From Frigidibacter sp. SD6-1 (GTDB lineage Bacteria; Pseudomonadota; Alphaproteobacteria; Rhodobacterales; Rhodobacteraceae): 64,000 bases of DNA. Of this stretch, positions 7,764 through 16,291 are shown in pieces. Both the position numbers and the translations under genes were made by a program. Positions within the stretch are counted from its first letter, which is position 1. Each line of letters starts with the position of its first letter. The notes beneath the pieces were generated by a model, which saw only the letters and a list, made by a program, of their open reading frames with translations, was not told the origin of the DNA and searched no databases. Location: positions 310,001 through 374,000 of the forward strand of contig NZ_JARJNR010000003.1 of assembly GCF_030143255.1 (NCBI RefSeq), written 5' to 3'.

Positions 7764-9116
7764 TCAGACGTTGAGGAGCAGATGCTCCCGCTCCCACGGG
7801 CTGATGACTTCCAGGAATTCCTTGTACTCGTTGCGCTTGACGCTTTCGTAGACCAGGCAGAAGTCGTCGCTGAGAACCTCGCGGAGCGGCTTGGCCTCGG
7901 CCAAGAGGTCGAGCGCCTGGCCAAGCGTCAGCGGGATGTCGTCGTCGAAATCGTTGAACTCGATATTGCGCTCGGGGCGCGGCGCGATCTTTTCCTTCAG
8001 GCCGAGATAGCCGCAGGCGAGCGAGGCGGCGATGCCGATATAGGGGTTGCAGTCCATCCCGGCGAGGCGGTTTTCGACGCGGCGCGCAGACGGGGTAGAG
8101 ACCGGCACGCGGAGGCCCGTAGTGCGGTTGTCGCGGCCCCATTCGACGTTGATCGGTGCTGCGAAGCCCGGGACGTAGCGGCGGTAGCTGTTGACGTAGG
8201 GGGCGAGCAGCGCGATTGCCGCAGGCAGGTATTTCTGCAGGCCGCCGATGAAATGATGGAAGGCCTCGGTTTCCTTCTTGCCGTCGGAGAAGATGTTCTT
8301 GCCGGTGTCCTTCGACACCACCGAATGGTGGATGTGCATGGCGCTGCCGGGTTCGCCCTCGATCGGCTTGGCCATGAAAGTGGCGTAGCAGTCGTGGCGC
8401 AGCGCCGCCTCGCGGATCAGCCGCTTGAAGAAGAAGATCTCGTCGGCGAGCTTGACCGGGTCGCCATGGGCCAGGTTGATCTCGATCTGACCCGAGCCGC
8501 CTTCCTGCAGGATGCCGTCGATCTCGAAGCCCTGTGCTTCGGCAAAATCGTAGATGTCGTCGATCACCTGGCCATATTCGTCGACCGCAGACAGCGAATA
8601 GGCCTGCTTGGCGGCGGCGCGGCGGCCCGAACGGCCCATTGGCGGTTGCACCGGCAGGTTCGGGTCGATGTTGCGGGCGACGAGGAAGAATTCCATCTCG
8701 GGCGCCACGACCGGGGTCAGGCCTTCGGTCTCGAACAGTGCCATGACGCGTTTCAGGACGTTCCTCGGCGCCGTCGGGACCATGTTGCCATCGTCGTCGA
8801 TCACGTCATGAATGACCTGCAGCGTCGGATCGCTCGCCCAGGGCGCAGCGGTCGCGGTCGAATAGTCAGGCACCAGAACCATATCGGGCTCGGTGAAATC
8901 ACCAAGCGGATTGTCGGCCCATTCGCCGGTGATCGTCTGCAGGAAGATCGAGTTCGGCAGGAAGAAGCTTTTCTGCTTGGCGAATTTCGAGGCTGGCATC
9001 GCCTTGCCGCGGGCGACGCCCGCGATATCGCTGACAATACATTCGACCTCGTCCACGCGGCGCCCGCCGATATAATCGCGGGCCGCTTGTGGCAGTTTCT
9101 GGGTCCAGTCGGACAT
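7764..9116 (-). CDS. Glutamine synthetase family protein (PuuA-like gamma-glutamyl amine ligase)
   Basis: ATP-dependent ligase of the GS-III/PuuA branch joining glutamate to an amine. At 450 residues, it has the N-terminal beta-grasp (about 20-110), and the catalytic domain with the metal-binding APEMEFFLVA, EGGSGQIEINLAHGD and GSAMHIHHSV motifs, and the RVENRLAGMDCNPY segment late in the fold. This is not the nitrogen-assimilating GlnA: the sequence lacks the GlnA-type adenylylation region and its neighbours are a PuuB-like oxidase, an amidotransferase and an amino acid transporter. It starts 8 bp after the amidotransferase gene. Substrate inferred only from context. Confidence 0.87.
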   Translation of the reverse strand: MSDWTQKLPQAARDYIGGRRVDEVECIVSDIAGVARGKAMPASKFAKQKSFFLPNSIFLQTITGEWADNPLGDFTEPDMVLVPDYSTATAAPWASDPTLQVIHDVIDDDGNMVPTAPRNVLKRVMALFETEGLTPVVAPEMEFFLVARNIDPNLPVQPPMGRSGRRAAAKQAYSLSAVDEYGQVIDDIYDFAEAQGFEIDGILQEGGSGQIEINLAHGDPVKLADEIFFFKRLIREAALRHDCYATFMAKPIEGEPGSAMHIHHSVVSKDTGKNIFSDGKKETEAFHHFIGGLQKYLPAAIALLAPYVNSYRRYVPGFAAPINVEWGRDNRTTGLRVPVSTPSARRVENRLAGMDCNPYIGIAASLACGYLGLKEKIAPRPERNIEFNDFDDDIPLTLGQALDLLAEAKPLREVLSDDFCLVYESVKRNEYKEFLEVISPWEREHLLLNV

Positions 9117-9124
9117 GAATCACA

Positions 9125-9808
9125 CTATTTGTTGCGGTTTTGCTTGAAGAAGTCCGCGATCCGGTCCGCAACCGCGGCAGCGTCGTTGTCATGCCCGAGT
9201 TTCGCGGCGGCCGCCGCCATCACGTCGGGGGGCACAAGTCCCGGCGCGCGGGTCCGCAGAAGCCCGTCGACGAATTCGTCCTTGAATTCGGGATGGGCCT
9301 GGACCGTGAAAGCGCGGTCGCCATAGACGAGCGCCGCGTTTTCACAAAATTCGTTCGAAGCGCAGACCGTCGCGCCTTCTGGAACCTCTGTCACCTGGTC
9401 GCGGTGCCAGGCGTTCAGCTTGATCGTCTGGCCGTCGAAATCATAGTCGGTCGGCCCGACCGCCCAACCCTCGCCATAACGTTCGACCTTGCCGCCCATC
9501 GCCTGGGCGATGATCTGGTGGCCGAAGCAGATGCCGACCATCGGAACCTTCTCGGCGATCGACTTGCGGATGAAATCCTCGAGCGGCTTGATGAAGGGAT
9601 GATCCTCGTAGGCGCCGTGGCGCGAGCCGGTGATCAGCCAGCCGTCGCAATCATGGACCGAGACGGGGAACTGCATCCCCTCGACATGATAGGAGCGGAA
9701 CTGCAGGCCGCGGTTGGCCAGAAGCTCGCGGAAAAAGTCCGGATAGTCGCCCATCTCGTCGCGCAGGGCATCGGGCGCCTGTCCGGTCTGAAGTATGCCG
9801 ATCAGCAT
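9125..9808 (-). CDS. Class I glutamine amidotransferase-like protein
   Basis: A 227-residue single-domain amidotransferase/hydrolase. The nucleophile is Cys94 in VGICFGHQ and the catalytic His172 and Glu174 lie in QAHPEF, so the triad is intact. Between two PuuA-like ligase genes it could hydrolyse gamma-glutamyl intermediates (the role of PuuD in the Puu pathway) although it resembles the GMP-synthase-type stand-alone family more than the typical PuuD length. The ATG at 9808 was taken because the protein then begins MLIGILQTG, a normal first beta strand. A 116-bp gap with a palindrome separates it from the upstream gene. Confidence 0.85.
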   Translation of the reverse strand: MLIGILQTGQAPDALRDEMGDYPDFFRELLANRGLQFRSYHVEGMQFPVSVHDCDGWLITGSRHGAYEDHPFIKPLEDFIRKSIAEKVPMVGICFGHQIIAQAMGGKVERYGEGWAVGPTDYDFDGQTIKLNAWHRDQVTEVPEGATVCASNEFCENAALVYGDRAFTVQAHPEFKDEFVDGLLRTRAPGLVPPDVMAAAAAKLGHDNDAAAVADRIADFFKQNRNK

Positions 9809-9890
9809 GAAATTCTCTTGGTTCGGGGTCTCATATCTAGGTAAACTCGGCTTCGCGCTCTGGCAAGGTACGGGCAGCTGGCACCGGAGT

Positions 9891-9918
9891 GTAGGATGGG
9901 CAATATTGCCCATCCTAC
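9891..9918. repeat. 28-bp perfect palindrome inside the amine-utilisation operon
   Basis: The 14-mer GTAGGATGGGCAAT is followed directly by its exact reverse complement, giving an uninterrupted 28-bp palindrome between a glutamine-synthetase-like gene and the amidotransferase gene. In RNA it would form a hairpin that could protect the upstream message or lower downstream expression. Similar GTAGGATGGGCAA palindromes are common dispersed repeats in many Proteobacteria; no second copy was seen in this window. Confidence 0.8.
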
Positions 9919-9924
9919 GCTGAA

Positions 9925-11262
9925 TCACACCGTGTCGAGGTATATTTCCGTCTGCTCGCTCGGCGACAGTTCCGCCATGTAGTGCAGTTCCTGCCGCTTG
10001 GTCATCACCAGGTTGGCGATCAGTTCCTTCGGGAAGATGCGGGCGATCTTTTCGCTTTTCTCGAAGACGTTGATCGCCTCTTCCCAGGTGTCGGGGATGA
10101 GCGGCAGGTCGAGCGCATAGGCATTGCCGGTGATCGGCGGCGGCGGGTCCATCCGCTCCTCGATGCCGATCAGCGCGGCGCCAAGAATGCCCGCGAGCAT
10201 CAGGTAGGGGTTCACGTCGCCCCCGGCGGTGCGGTGCTCGATGCGCCGGGCGGCAGCGCTGCCCGAGGGGATGCGGATCGCCGAGGTGCGGTTCTCATAG
10301 GCCCAGCAGACGGCGTTCGGCGCATGCGCCTCGGGCACCAGCCGTTCGTAGCTGTTGGCGTGCGGGGCAAAGAGCAGCGCGCTGTCGTTCATCGCCCAGA
10401 GGCAACCGGCAACCGCGTTCTTCAGCATGTCAGACCCTTCCGGCCCGCCGTTCGAGAAAACGTTGTTGCCGTTGGCGTCGATCACCGAGAAGTGGGTGTG
10501 GAGCCCATTGCCGGAATATTCCGGATAGGGCTTGGCCATGAAACTGGCGGCAAAGCCGTGGCGGCGGGCGAGGCCTTTCACCAGCATCTTGAAGAACCAG
10601 GCGTCATCGGCGGCGCGCAGCGCGTCGTCCTGGTGCATCAGATTGATCTCGAACTGGCCGAGGCCGGATTCCGAAATGGCCGTGTCGGCCGGAATATCCA
10701 TCGCCTCGCAAGCGTCGTAGAGGTCGGTGAAGAATGTGTCGAAGGCGTCGAGCGCGCGGATCGACAGGATCTCGGCCGCCTTGCGGCGCTTGCCCGACCG
10801 CGGCGACGGCGGAACCTGCAGGGTCTTGCCCGAGTCGTCGATCAGGAAGAATTCCAGCTCCATCGCGCAGACCGGCGTCAGGCCGCGCGCCTTGTAGCGG
10901 TCGACGACCGCGCGCAGCGCGTGGCGGGGATCGCCCTCGTAGGGCCGGCCGTCCTCGCGGTACATCCAGATCGGCAGAAGCGCGGTCGGCGCCTCGAGCC
11001 AGGGCATCGGCATGTAGCCGCGCTCGGTCGGCTTGAGGATGCCGTCGGCATCGCCGCTTTCAAAGAGAAGCGGGCTGTCCTCGATATCCTCGCCCCAGAT
11101 GTCGAGGTTGAGGACTGACATAGGGAACCGCGTGCCGTCCGTTGCCACCTTTTCTGCAAAGCGGGCGGGAATGCGCTTGCCGCGCGCCTGCCCGTTCAGA
11201 TCCGCTGCAGCTACGCGGATCGTGCGCACCTGAGGGTGCTTTCTGAGCCAGTCTTTCATCAT
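9925..11262 (-). CDS. Glutamine synthetase family protein (second PuuA-like ligase)
   Basis: A 445-residue paralogue of the ligase at 7764. It has the same architecture: an N-terminal beta-grasp domain and a catalytic domain with CAMELEFFLIDD, ESGLGQFEINLMHQD, and GNGLHTHFSV motifs, and RRIEHRTAGGDVNPY near the end. Two ligases in one operon suggest either two different amine substrates or a heteromeric enzyme. The gene can start at 11262 or three bases later (ATG-ATG); no good ribosome binding site is visible. The 190 bp upstream, to the permease gene, contain no gene. Confidence 0.86.
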   Translation of the reverse strand: MMKDWLRKHPQVRTIRVAAADLNGQARGKRIPARFAEKVATDGTRFPMSVLNLDIWGEDIEDSPLLFESGDADGILKPTERGYMPMPWLEAPTALLPIWMYREDGRPYEGDPRHALRAVVDRYKARGLTPVCAMELEFFLIDDSGKTLQVPPSPRSGKRRKAAEILSIRALDAFDTFFTDLYDACEAMDIPADTAISESGLGQFEINLMHQDDALRAADDAWFFKMLVKGLARRHGFAASFMAKPYPEYSGNGLHTHFSVIDANGNNVFSNGGPEGSDMLKNAVAGCLWAMNDSALLFAPHANSYERLVPEAHAPNAVCWAYENRTSAIRIPSGSAAARRIEHRTAGGDVNPYLMLAGILGAALIGIEERMDPPPPITGNAYALDLPLIPDTWEEAINVFEKSEKIARIFPKELIANLVMTKRQELHYMAELSPSEQTEIYLDTV

Positions 11263-11452
11263 CTGTCGCAGCCAGGGCCCGGTTCCATCCGCGCCGCCCT
11301 CCGGACCCTTCTGGTCGTCAGGCGGGGATGGGGACCATGCCCTTGGTCCTTTCTCCCGTTACGACCAATCCCATCCGCCCCGGAAGTCAGGTGCCAGACG
11401 CCGCTCTCGCAGTCCGGGCGGGTGCCCGGTGAATTTGATCAAATAACAGATA

Positions 11453-12292
11453 CTACCGGACCAGCTGCGGACGCAAGCGGATTCTTGCTTTCAGGTTTTG
11501 CGGCAAATGCCGGTTCAGCCGTTTGTTCACCAGACCGAAGACCCAGGTCAGCGTCAGAGTGATCAGGATGAAGTAGAAGGCGATGACGGGATAGGCCATG
11601 AACGGGTTGAAGGTCTTGGCCGAGAAGTAGGAGGCGTAGTAAAGCGCGTCACCCTGCTGGCGGAAGGCCGGGAAGCCCGAGAAGAAGACGAGCGTGGTGG
11701 CCTGGAAGAGGAAGATCGCCTCGTTCGTGTAGCCGGGCCAGGCCAGCCGCATCATCGTCGGCCACATCACCCGGCGGAAGCGCGGCCAGCCCGACATGCC
11801 ATAGGCGTCCGCCGCCTCGATATCGCCCTTGGGGATCGAGTTCAGCGCGCCGTAGAAGATCTCGCCCGCATAGGCCGCGGTGTTGAGCGTGAGGACGATC
11901 AGCGCTCCGAGCCAGGCCTTGGTCAGCCACGAGGTTTCGACCGTGATCGTGGTGAAGCCAAGCGGCAGGTCGAAGCCCACGCGCGGCAGAAGGACAAAGG
12001 CTTCATAGGCCAGGAAGAACTGGATGAAGAGCGGCGAGCCGCGGAAGATGAAGATGAACCATTCGGCGGGTTTGCGGACCCAGGGGTTGTGGGCGGCCTT
12101 GGCGACAGCGACCGTATTGGCGAGGAAGAAGCCGAAGAGGAGCGCGAAGATCCCGAAGTAGAAGTTCCAGATGAAGCCCGAGCCGATCAGCACGAAATGT
12201 TCGCAGAGCGTGAAGTCGGACTTGGGCAAGAGCCTTTCGCCGATGCCGATCGAGCGCAGGCCGTAGTCGAGAAGCGTCTGATAACAGCTCAT
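11453..12292 (-). CDS. Polar amino acid ABC transporter permease (HisM type)
   Basis: Inner-membrane permease of the HisMQ family, 279 residues with about five hydrophobic segments. The EAA loop that contacts the ATPase is GALNSIPKGDIEAADAYGM, at about residues 148-166. The start overlaps the stop of the other permease gene by four bases (ATGA), so the two are translated together. With the binding protein at 13236 and ATPase at 14109, it forms a complete importer for a basic or polar amino acid or related amine. Confidence 0.92.
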   Translation of the reverse strand: MSCYQTLLDYGLRSIGIGERLLPKSDFTLCEHFVLIGSGFIWNFYFGIFALLFGFFLANTVAVAKAAHNPWVRKPAEWFIFIFRGSPLFIQFFLAYEAFVLLPRVGFDLPLGFTTITVETSWLTKAWLGALIVLTLNTAAYAGEIFYGALNSIPKGDIEAADAYGMSGWPRFRRVMWPTMMRLAWPGYTNEAIFLFQATTLVFFSGFPAFRQQGDALYYASYFSAKTFNPFMAYPVIAFYFILITLTLTWVFGLVNKRLNRHLPQNLKARIRLRPQLVR

Positions 12293-13170
12293 CGTCCGGC
12301 CCTCCGCTGCCGTTCACCGGCAAGCGTCGCCTGCCCATGGCTCAGGTTGCGGGTCAGCCGACCGAGAATCACCTCGGACCCCTTGGTCATCAGGAGGTAG
12401 AAGACAAGGAGTACGAGGAAGTAGTAGACCCGCCAGTCGGGGTGCGGATAGTCGAAATGTTCGGTCTTGTAGCCGCCATTCTCGCGCGCCCAGTAGACGA
12501 CGTCCTGAATGCCGAGGATGAAGAGAAGCGGCGTGGCCTTGATGAGGATCATCCAGAGGTTCGACAGGCCAGGCAGCGCATAGGTCCACATCTGCGGCAC
12601 CAGGATGCGCCAGAAGGCCTGGCGGTCGGTCATGCCATAGGCTTCGGCGGTTTCCATCTGGGCGCGGGGTACGGCCTGCATCGCGCCATATATCACGCTG
12701 GCCGCGAAGGCGCCGAAGACGATGGCGAAGGCGATGACAGCCAGGGTGAAGGCGTACAGGTCGTGATAGATCTGCGGGCTGGTCGACAGGGGAAATTTCG
12801 CCTCGGGGCAGACCACGAAATCGCTGCCGCGGAAGATCGGGTCAGTCCATTCGGGGCATTTGATCTTGTGGCGCATCATTTCCAGCGCCTGGTCCATCGC
12901 GATCGGCACGAAGAGAAAGAAGACGATGTCGGGCACCCCGCGCGTCATCGCCGAATAGCCTTTGCCGAACCACGAGAGCGGAGCGATGCGCGACCGGGCC
13001 GCCATTGCGCCGCCGAAACCGAAGGCCAGCGCCACCGGCGCCGTGACGGCCAGAAGGATCAGCACGATGAAGAACGAGCGGTAGAACAAAAGCTGCTTGC
13101 CCGAAGTCAGGAAGCAGAGAAACCAGCTCAAACCTTCGAGGGTCTTGGGGTCGGCGCAACTGTCGAACAT
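12289..13170 (-). CDS. Polar amino acid ABC transporter permease (HisQ type)
   Basis: Partner permease of 293 residues. Hydrophobic segments occur at about 28-55, 75-95, 135-165, 200-225 and 245-270, and the EAA loop is GAMQAVPRAQMETAEAYGM. An insert rich in Cys and Pro (KCPEWTDPIFRGSDFVVCPE) lies in the loop after the second segment; two cysteines there could form a periplasmic disulfide. It follows the binding-protein gene after a 65-bp gap with a strong hairpin, the common arrangement that lets the binding protein be made in excess. Confidence 0.92.
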   Translation of the reverse strand: MFDSCADPKTLEGLSWFLCFLTSGKQLLFYRSFFIVLILLAVTAPVALAFGFGGAMAARSRIAPLSWFGKGYSAMTRGVPDIVFFLFVPIAMDQALEMMRHKIKCPEWTDPIFRGSDFVVCPEAKFPLSTSPQIYHDLYAFTLAVIAFAIVFGAFAASVIYGAMQAVPRAQMETAEAYGMTDRQAFWRILVPQMWTYALPGLSNLWMILIKATPLLFILGIQDVVYWARENGGYKTEHFDYPHPDWRVYYFLVLLVFYLLMTKGSEVILGRLTRNLSHGQATLAGERQRRAGR

Positions 13171-13192
13171 GGGAATGGCCCGGCTGGGGGAG

Positions 13193-13223
13193 GGGGCGCG
13201 CGACCGGCGTCGGCGCGCGCCCC
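13193..13223 (-). terminator. Strong intra-operon hairpin after the binding-protein gene
   Basis: GGGGCGCGCG and CGCGCGCCCC form a perfect 10-bp stem around an 11-nt loop, with no T-run on the minus strand. It lies between the binding-protein and permease genes and is more likely an mRNA-stabilising or partial terminator hairpin than a full stop. Confidence 0.65.
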
Positions 13224-13235
13224 GACCGGTTCAGA

Positions 13236-13961
13236 TTACCAGGTGGTGGCGCCTTCGCCGAACCATTTGACGATCATCGCGTTGAGCGAGCCATCGTCTT
13301 TCATCGAGGTGATCGCCGCGTCGAACTTGGCCTTGAGTTCGCCGTCGCTCTTGCGCATGCCGATGCCGACGCCGCCGCCCAGCGGAACCGGCTCGCCGAC
13401 GACCATCAGTTCGCCGTTCGATTCGGCAACGACCGGACCGAGGTAATCGCGGTCGGCAAACACGGCATCGGCCTCGCCGTTGCGCACGGCGGCGATGGTT
13501 TCATCACCCGTGGCATATTCCGCGAGCGTCATGCCCTGTTCGGCGACATAGCCCGACTGGATCGTCGAGGTCTGCGCCGCGATGACGCCGCCCTTGATAT
13601 CGGCATCGGCGGACTTGGCCACAAAGACCGACGGGGTCGGCGGCTGATAGGCCTCGGAAAAGTCGATGACTTCCATGCGCTCGTCGGTGATCGACATGGC
13701 GGCGATGATCGTGTCGTAGTTGCCCGACACGAGGTTGGGGATGATCGAATCCCACTCGTTCACGACCCATTCGCAGGTCAGTTCGGCGCGCTTGCACAGC
13801 TCGTCGCCCAGTTCGCGCTCGAACCCGTCGACTTCACCCTTGTCGTTGATGAAGTTCGAGGGAGGATAGGCACCCTCGGTGCCCATGCGGACCACGTCCT
13901 GCGCCAGGCTGACGCCTGCGGTCAGGGCGACGATCGCGGTGGAAAGGATCAGTTTCTTCAT
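13236..13961 (-). CDS. Periplasmic polar amino acid-binding protein
   Basis: Substrate-binding protein of the Lys/Arg/Orn/His-type family (SBP_bac_3), 241 residues. The signal peptide is MKKLILSTAIVALTAGVSLA with cleavage before QDVVRMG. The family strand VRMGTEGAYPPSNFINDKGEVDGFERELG and the domain-crossing WDSIIPNLVSGNYDTIIAAMSIT are clear. Four cysteines at CKRAELTCEW suggest one disulfide loop (two cysteines there). AGGAG ahead of the ATG supports the start. Its neighbours suggest that the ligand is a basic amino acid or a polyamine-related compound, which is an inference. Confidence 0.92.
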   Translation of the reverse strand: MKKLILSTAIVALTAGVSLAQDVVRMGTEGAYPPSNFINDKGEVDGFERELGDELCKRAELTCEWVVNEWDSIIPNLVSGNYDTIIAAMSITDERMEVIDFSEAYQPPTPSVFVAKSADADIKGGVIAAQTSTIQSGYVAEQGMTLAEYATGDETIAAVRNGEADAVFADRDYLGPVVAESNGELMVVGEPVPLGGGVGIGMRKSDGELKAKFDAAITSMKDDGSLNAMIVKWFGEGATTW

Positions 13962-14108
13962 TTCAGTCTCCTCAGTTGGACTTTTGGTTTATCTGGGCGG
14001 TTCTCGCCGCCGGGGATCATCGGTCGGACAGCGCTGATGGCGCGCGGTCCTCAACCCTCATAGTGTTTGCGCCAAGGCTGCGCCCGCGCAAGGGACGAAT
14101 GCCTGCCA

Positions 14109-14885
14109 TCAGGCGGCAGTGGCCGACAGGAAGCCGCGCAGGCGGTCGGTCTGCGGATTGCCGAACAGCCGGTCGGGTGCGCCCTCTTCCTCGATCAGGC
14201 CCTTGTGCAGGAAGACCACATGGTCGGAGACATCGGCGGCCAGTTTCATGTCGTGGGTGACGAGGAGCATGGTCCGGCCTTCCTCGGCCAGCGCCTTGAT
14301 GACCTTGACCACTTCCTGTTCCAGTTCGGGGTCGAGCGCCGAGGTCGGTTCATCGAAGAGAAGGGCCTTGGGTTCCATGCACAGCGCGCGGGCGATGGCG
14401 GCGCGCTGCTGCTGTCCGCCGGACAGTTGCGCGGGATAGACGTCGCACTTGTCGCCGATGCCGACCTTTTGCAGATACTTGCGCGCCGATGCCTCGACCT
14501 CGGCCTTGTCGCGGCCAAGGACGGTGACGGGCGCCTCCATCACATTCTGCAGGATGGTCATGTGGGCCCAGAGGTTGAACTGCTGGAAGACCATCGACAG
14601 GTTGGTGCGCACCCGGATCACCTGGGCGCGGTCGGCCGGGTGGCGGCCGTATCCGTCGCCCTTCCAGCGGATCGGCTCGCCATCGAAGAGGATCTCGCCC
14701 TGCTGGCTTTCCTCGAGAAGATTGCAGCAGCGCAGGAGTGTGGACTTGCCCGAGCCGGACGAGCCGATGAGCGAGATGACCTCGCCCTTGTGTGCGGTAA
14801 TCGATACGCCCTTCAGAACCTCGAGCTGGCCATAGGCCTTGTGCAGGTCAGTGATCTGGATGACCGGAGTCTCTGCCGTTGACAC
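14109..14885 (-). CDS. Polar amino acid ABC transporter ATP-binding protein
   Basis: Cytoplasmic ATPase of the HisP/GlnQ family. It has Walker A GSSGSGKST, Q-loop VFQQFNLWAHMT, signature LSGGQQQRAAIARAL, Walker B ALLFDEPTSALDP and switch His in VTHDM. The GTG start at 14885 gives 258 residues, the usual length, and follows AAGGGA; an in-frame ATG 45 bases earlier would add a basic 15-residue tail not expected in the family. It is the first gene of the transporter group, so the operon promoter should lie in 14931-15005, where I see no clear consensus. Confidence 0.92.
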   Translation of the reverse strand: MSTAETPVIQITDLHKAYGQLEVLKGVSITAHKGEVISLIGSSGSGKSTLLRCCNLLEESQQGEILFDGEPIRWKGDGYGRHPADRAQVIRVRTNLSMVFQQFNLWAHMTILQNVMEAPVTVLGRDKAEVEASARKYLQKVGIGDKCDVYPAQLSGGQQQRAAIARALCMEPKALLFDEPTSALDPELEQEVVKVIKALAEEGRTMLLVTHDMKLAADVSDHVVFLHKGLIEEEGAPDRLFGNPQTDRLRGFLSATAA

Positions 14886-15005
14886 TTTTGTGAAATCCCT
14901 TCCCCGTTTCTTCGAATAGGGCGGAATCATATTCGCTTTGCAACGTGAAATTTGTCGGGATTGACGCTACGTTGTGCGATTTGAACGGTACAATCGTCCA
15001 ATCTG

Positions 15006-15749
15006 CTAAGTTTCGGCCGGTGTCGGAACCGCGAGGTATGCCTCGGCCGGGATTCGCACGATTCCCCTCAGGCGAAGCGTTTTCCGGTCATCCGGCGCCA
15101 AATCCGCGACCGCGCCGGCGAAGGCAGTGTGAAGCAGGTCCGCCTGATCGGCGCAGGCGGTGATGAGCGGCAACCCCGGCGTGGGGCCGGTGCGCGTGCA
15201 TATCCGCAGCCGATCGGCGACCGCGGGCCTGTACTGCTCGACCAGCCGCCAGGTCATCGCGTCGATGGCCGCAATGTCGGCACGACCATCGGCGACAGCG
15301 GCGGCGCTGCCGATATGCGCGCCTGTGACCAGGATCCGGTCGAACCGGCGCCCGGCCTCGGCCGCGTGGTTCTGCGCCGCCGCCCAGCCCGACTGGCTGT
15401 CATAGCTGTTGATCGCCAGCGTGCCACCGATGAAATCCCGCCACTCGCCCGCGCGGTCCGCCCGCACGACGAGAACCGAGTGATAATAGCCCGGCGGGGC
15501 ACCATCGAGCCCGTAGTCCGGTGTGCCGACCAGCGTGACCTTGCCATGCAGCGCGGTCCGGTAGGGAAAGCCGCAGGTCTGCGACAGCAGAAGGTCAGGC
15601 GCCGTCCATTCGAAGGCGCGTCCATCGCGCGACAGCGCGTCCGGCGCGGGCAGCCGCCCGGCGCGCAGCCTGTCACGCAGCCCCGCCCACAGCCGGTCGT
15701 GGGCCGCCTGAACCTCGGGCCAGTCATACATCGGCAGGCTTGCGATCAT
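15006..15749 (-). CDS. PhnD/SsuA/transferrin-like substrate-binding-fold protein
   Basis: A 247-residue protein of the phosphate/phosphite/phosphonate-binding (PhnD) superfamily. The typical strand GGTLAINSYDSQSGWAAAQNH and the pattern VADGRADIAAIDAMTWRLVE mark the binding fold. There is no signal peptide: the protein begins MIASLPMYDWPEVQAAHDRLW, so it is probably cytoplasmic, unlike transporter-linked relatives. It overlaps the stop of the TerB-like gene by four bases and no ABC permease or ATPase belongs to it. Such stand-alone proteins are frequent in Rhodobacteraceae and their ligand is unknown. Confidence 0.75.
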   Translation of the reverse strand: MIASLPMYDWPEVQAAHDRLWAGLRDRLRAGRLPAPDALSRDGRAFEWTAPDLLLSQTCGFPYRTALHGKVTLVGTPDYGLDGAPPGYYHSVLVVRADRAGEWRDFIGGTLAINSYDSQSGWAAAQNHAAEAGRRFDRILVTGAHIGSAAAVADGRADIAAIDAMTWRLVEQYRPAVADRLRICTRTGPTPGLPLITACADQADLLHTAFAGAVADLAPDDRKTLRLRGIVRIPAEAYLAVPTPAET

Positions 15750-16183
15750 CGGCCCGTCACTTTCTGCCGGGCCAGCGCGCTGTCGCGGTCGGTGATGCCC
15801 AGAAGGTTCGCGACCAGCCGGATCAGTGCATCCTCCTCGGCCTCGCGCCGGTCGTCGGCAAGCGCCACCGACCAGAGCGCCTCGATCAGCCGGAGCCGGT
15901 CTTCATGTGGGACCGCCTCTTTCAGGGCGCGCGTGAAGCGGACCGTATCGGGCGCCTCCGCCTCAAGCGCTTCGGCGCGCTGCCGCATGTCGACCGCCTC
16001 GAACGGGCCGAGCGCATGGTGCGCGGCGAGGATGCGGTCGATCCGGTCCCGCTCCGCCTCGTCATAGGAACCGTCCGCCCGCGCCACCCGCACGAGAAGC
16101 GCCGCGAGCGCAAGCGCTGCATCATCGCCGGATACCGGAGACGGCGCGGGAGCAAGCAGGGACTTCAGAAAGCGACTGACCAT
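15746..16183 (-). CDS. TerB-family tellurite-resistance-like protein
   Basis: A small helical protein of 145 residues with the TerB/DjlA-type core: LAALLVRVARADGSYDEAERDRIDRIL and LIEALWSVALADDRREAEEDALIRLVANLLGI, two helical repeats each with the acidic D-x-E-E motif thought to bind metal. The start was placed at the ATG at 16183 (MVSRFLKSLL); an upstream frame extension looks non-coding. It is divergent from a terC-like gene, giving a TerB/TerC pair often linked to metal or membrane stress; the real function is unknown. Confidence 0.8.
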   Translation of the reverse strand: MVSRFLKSLLAPAPSPVSGDDAALALAALLVRVARADGSYDEAERDRIDRILAAHHALGPFEAVDMRQRAEALEAEAPDTVRFTRALKEAVPHEDRLRLIEALWSVALADDRREAEEDALIRLVANLLGITDRDSALARQKVTGR

Positions 16184-16291
16184 GCAACCGCTATAGCCGC
16201 CGGAAGCGGCGGCGAGAAGACCGCACGCGCGGCCAGTTGAAAGCGCGCGCACGCTCCACTAACTATCGACGATAAATTGGGGACAGTCCAA

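Noticed and set aside
15006-15749. Complete phosphonate transport system
   Set aside because: Only a PhnD-like protein without signal peptide is present; no permease or ATPase gene is linked to it.
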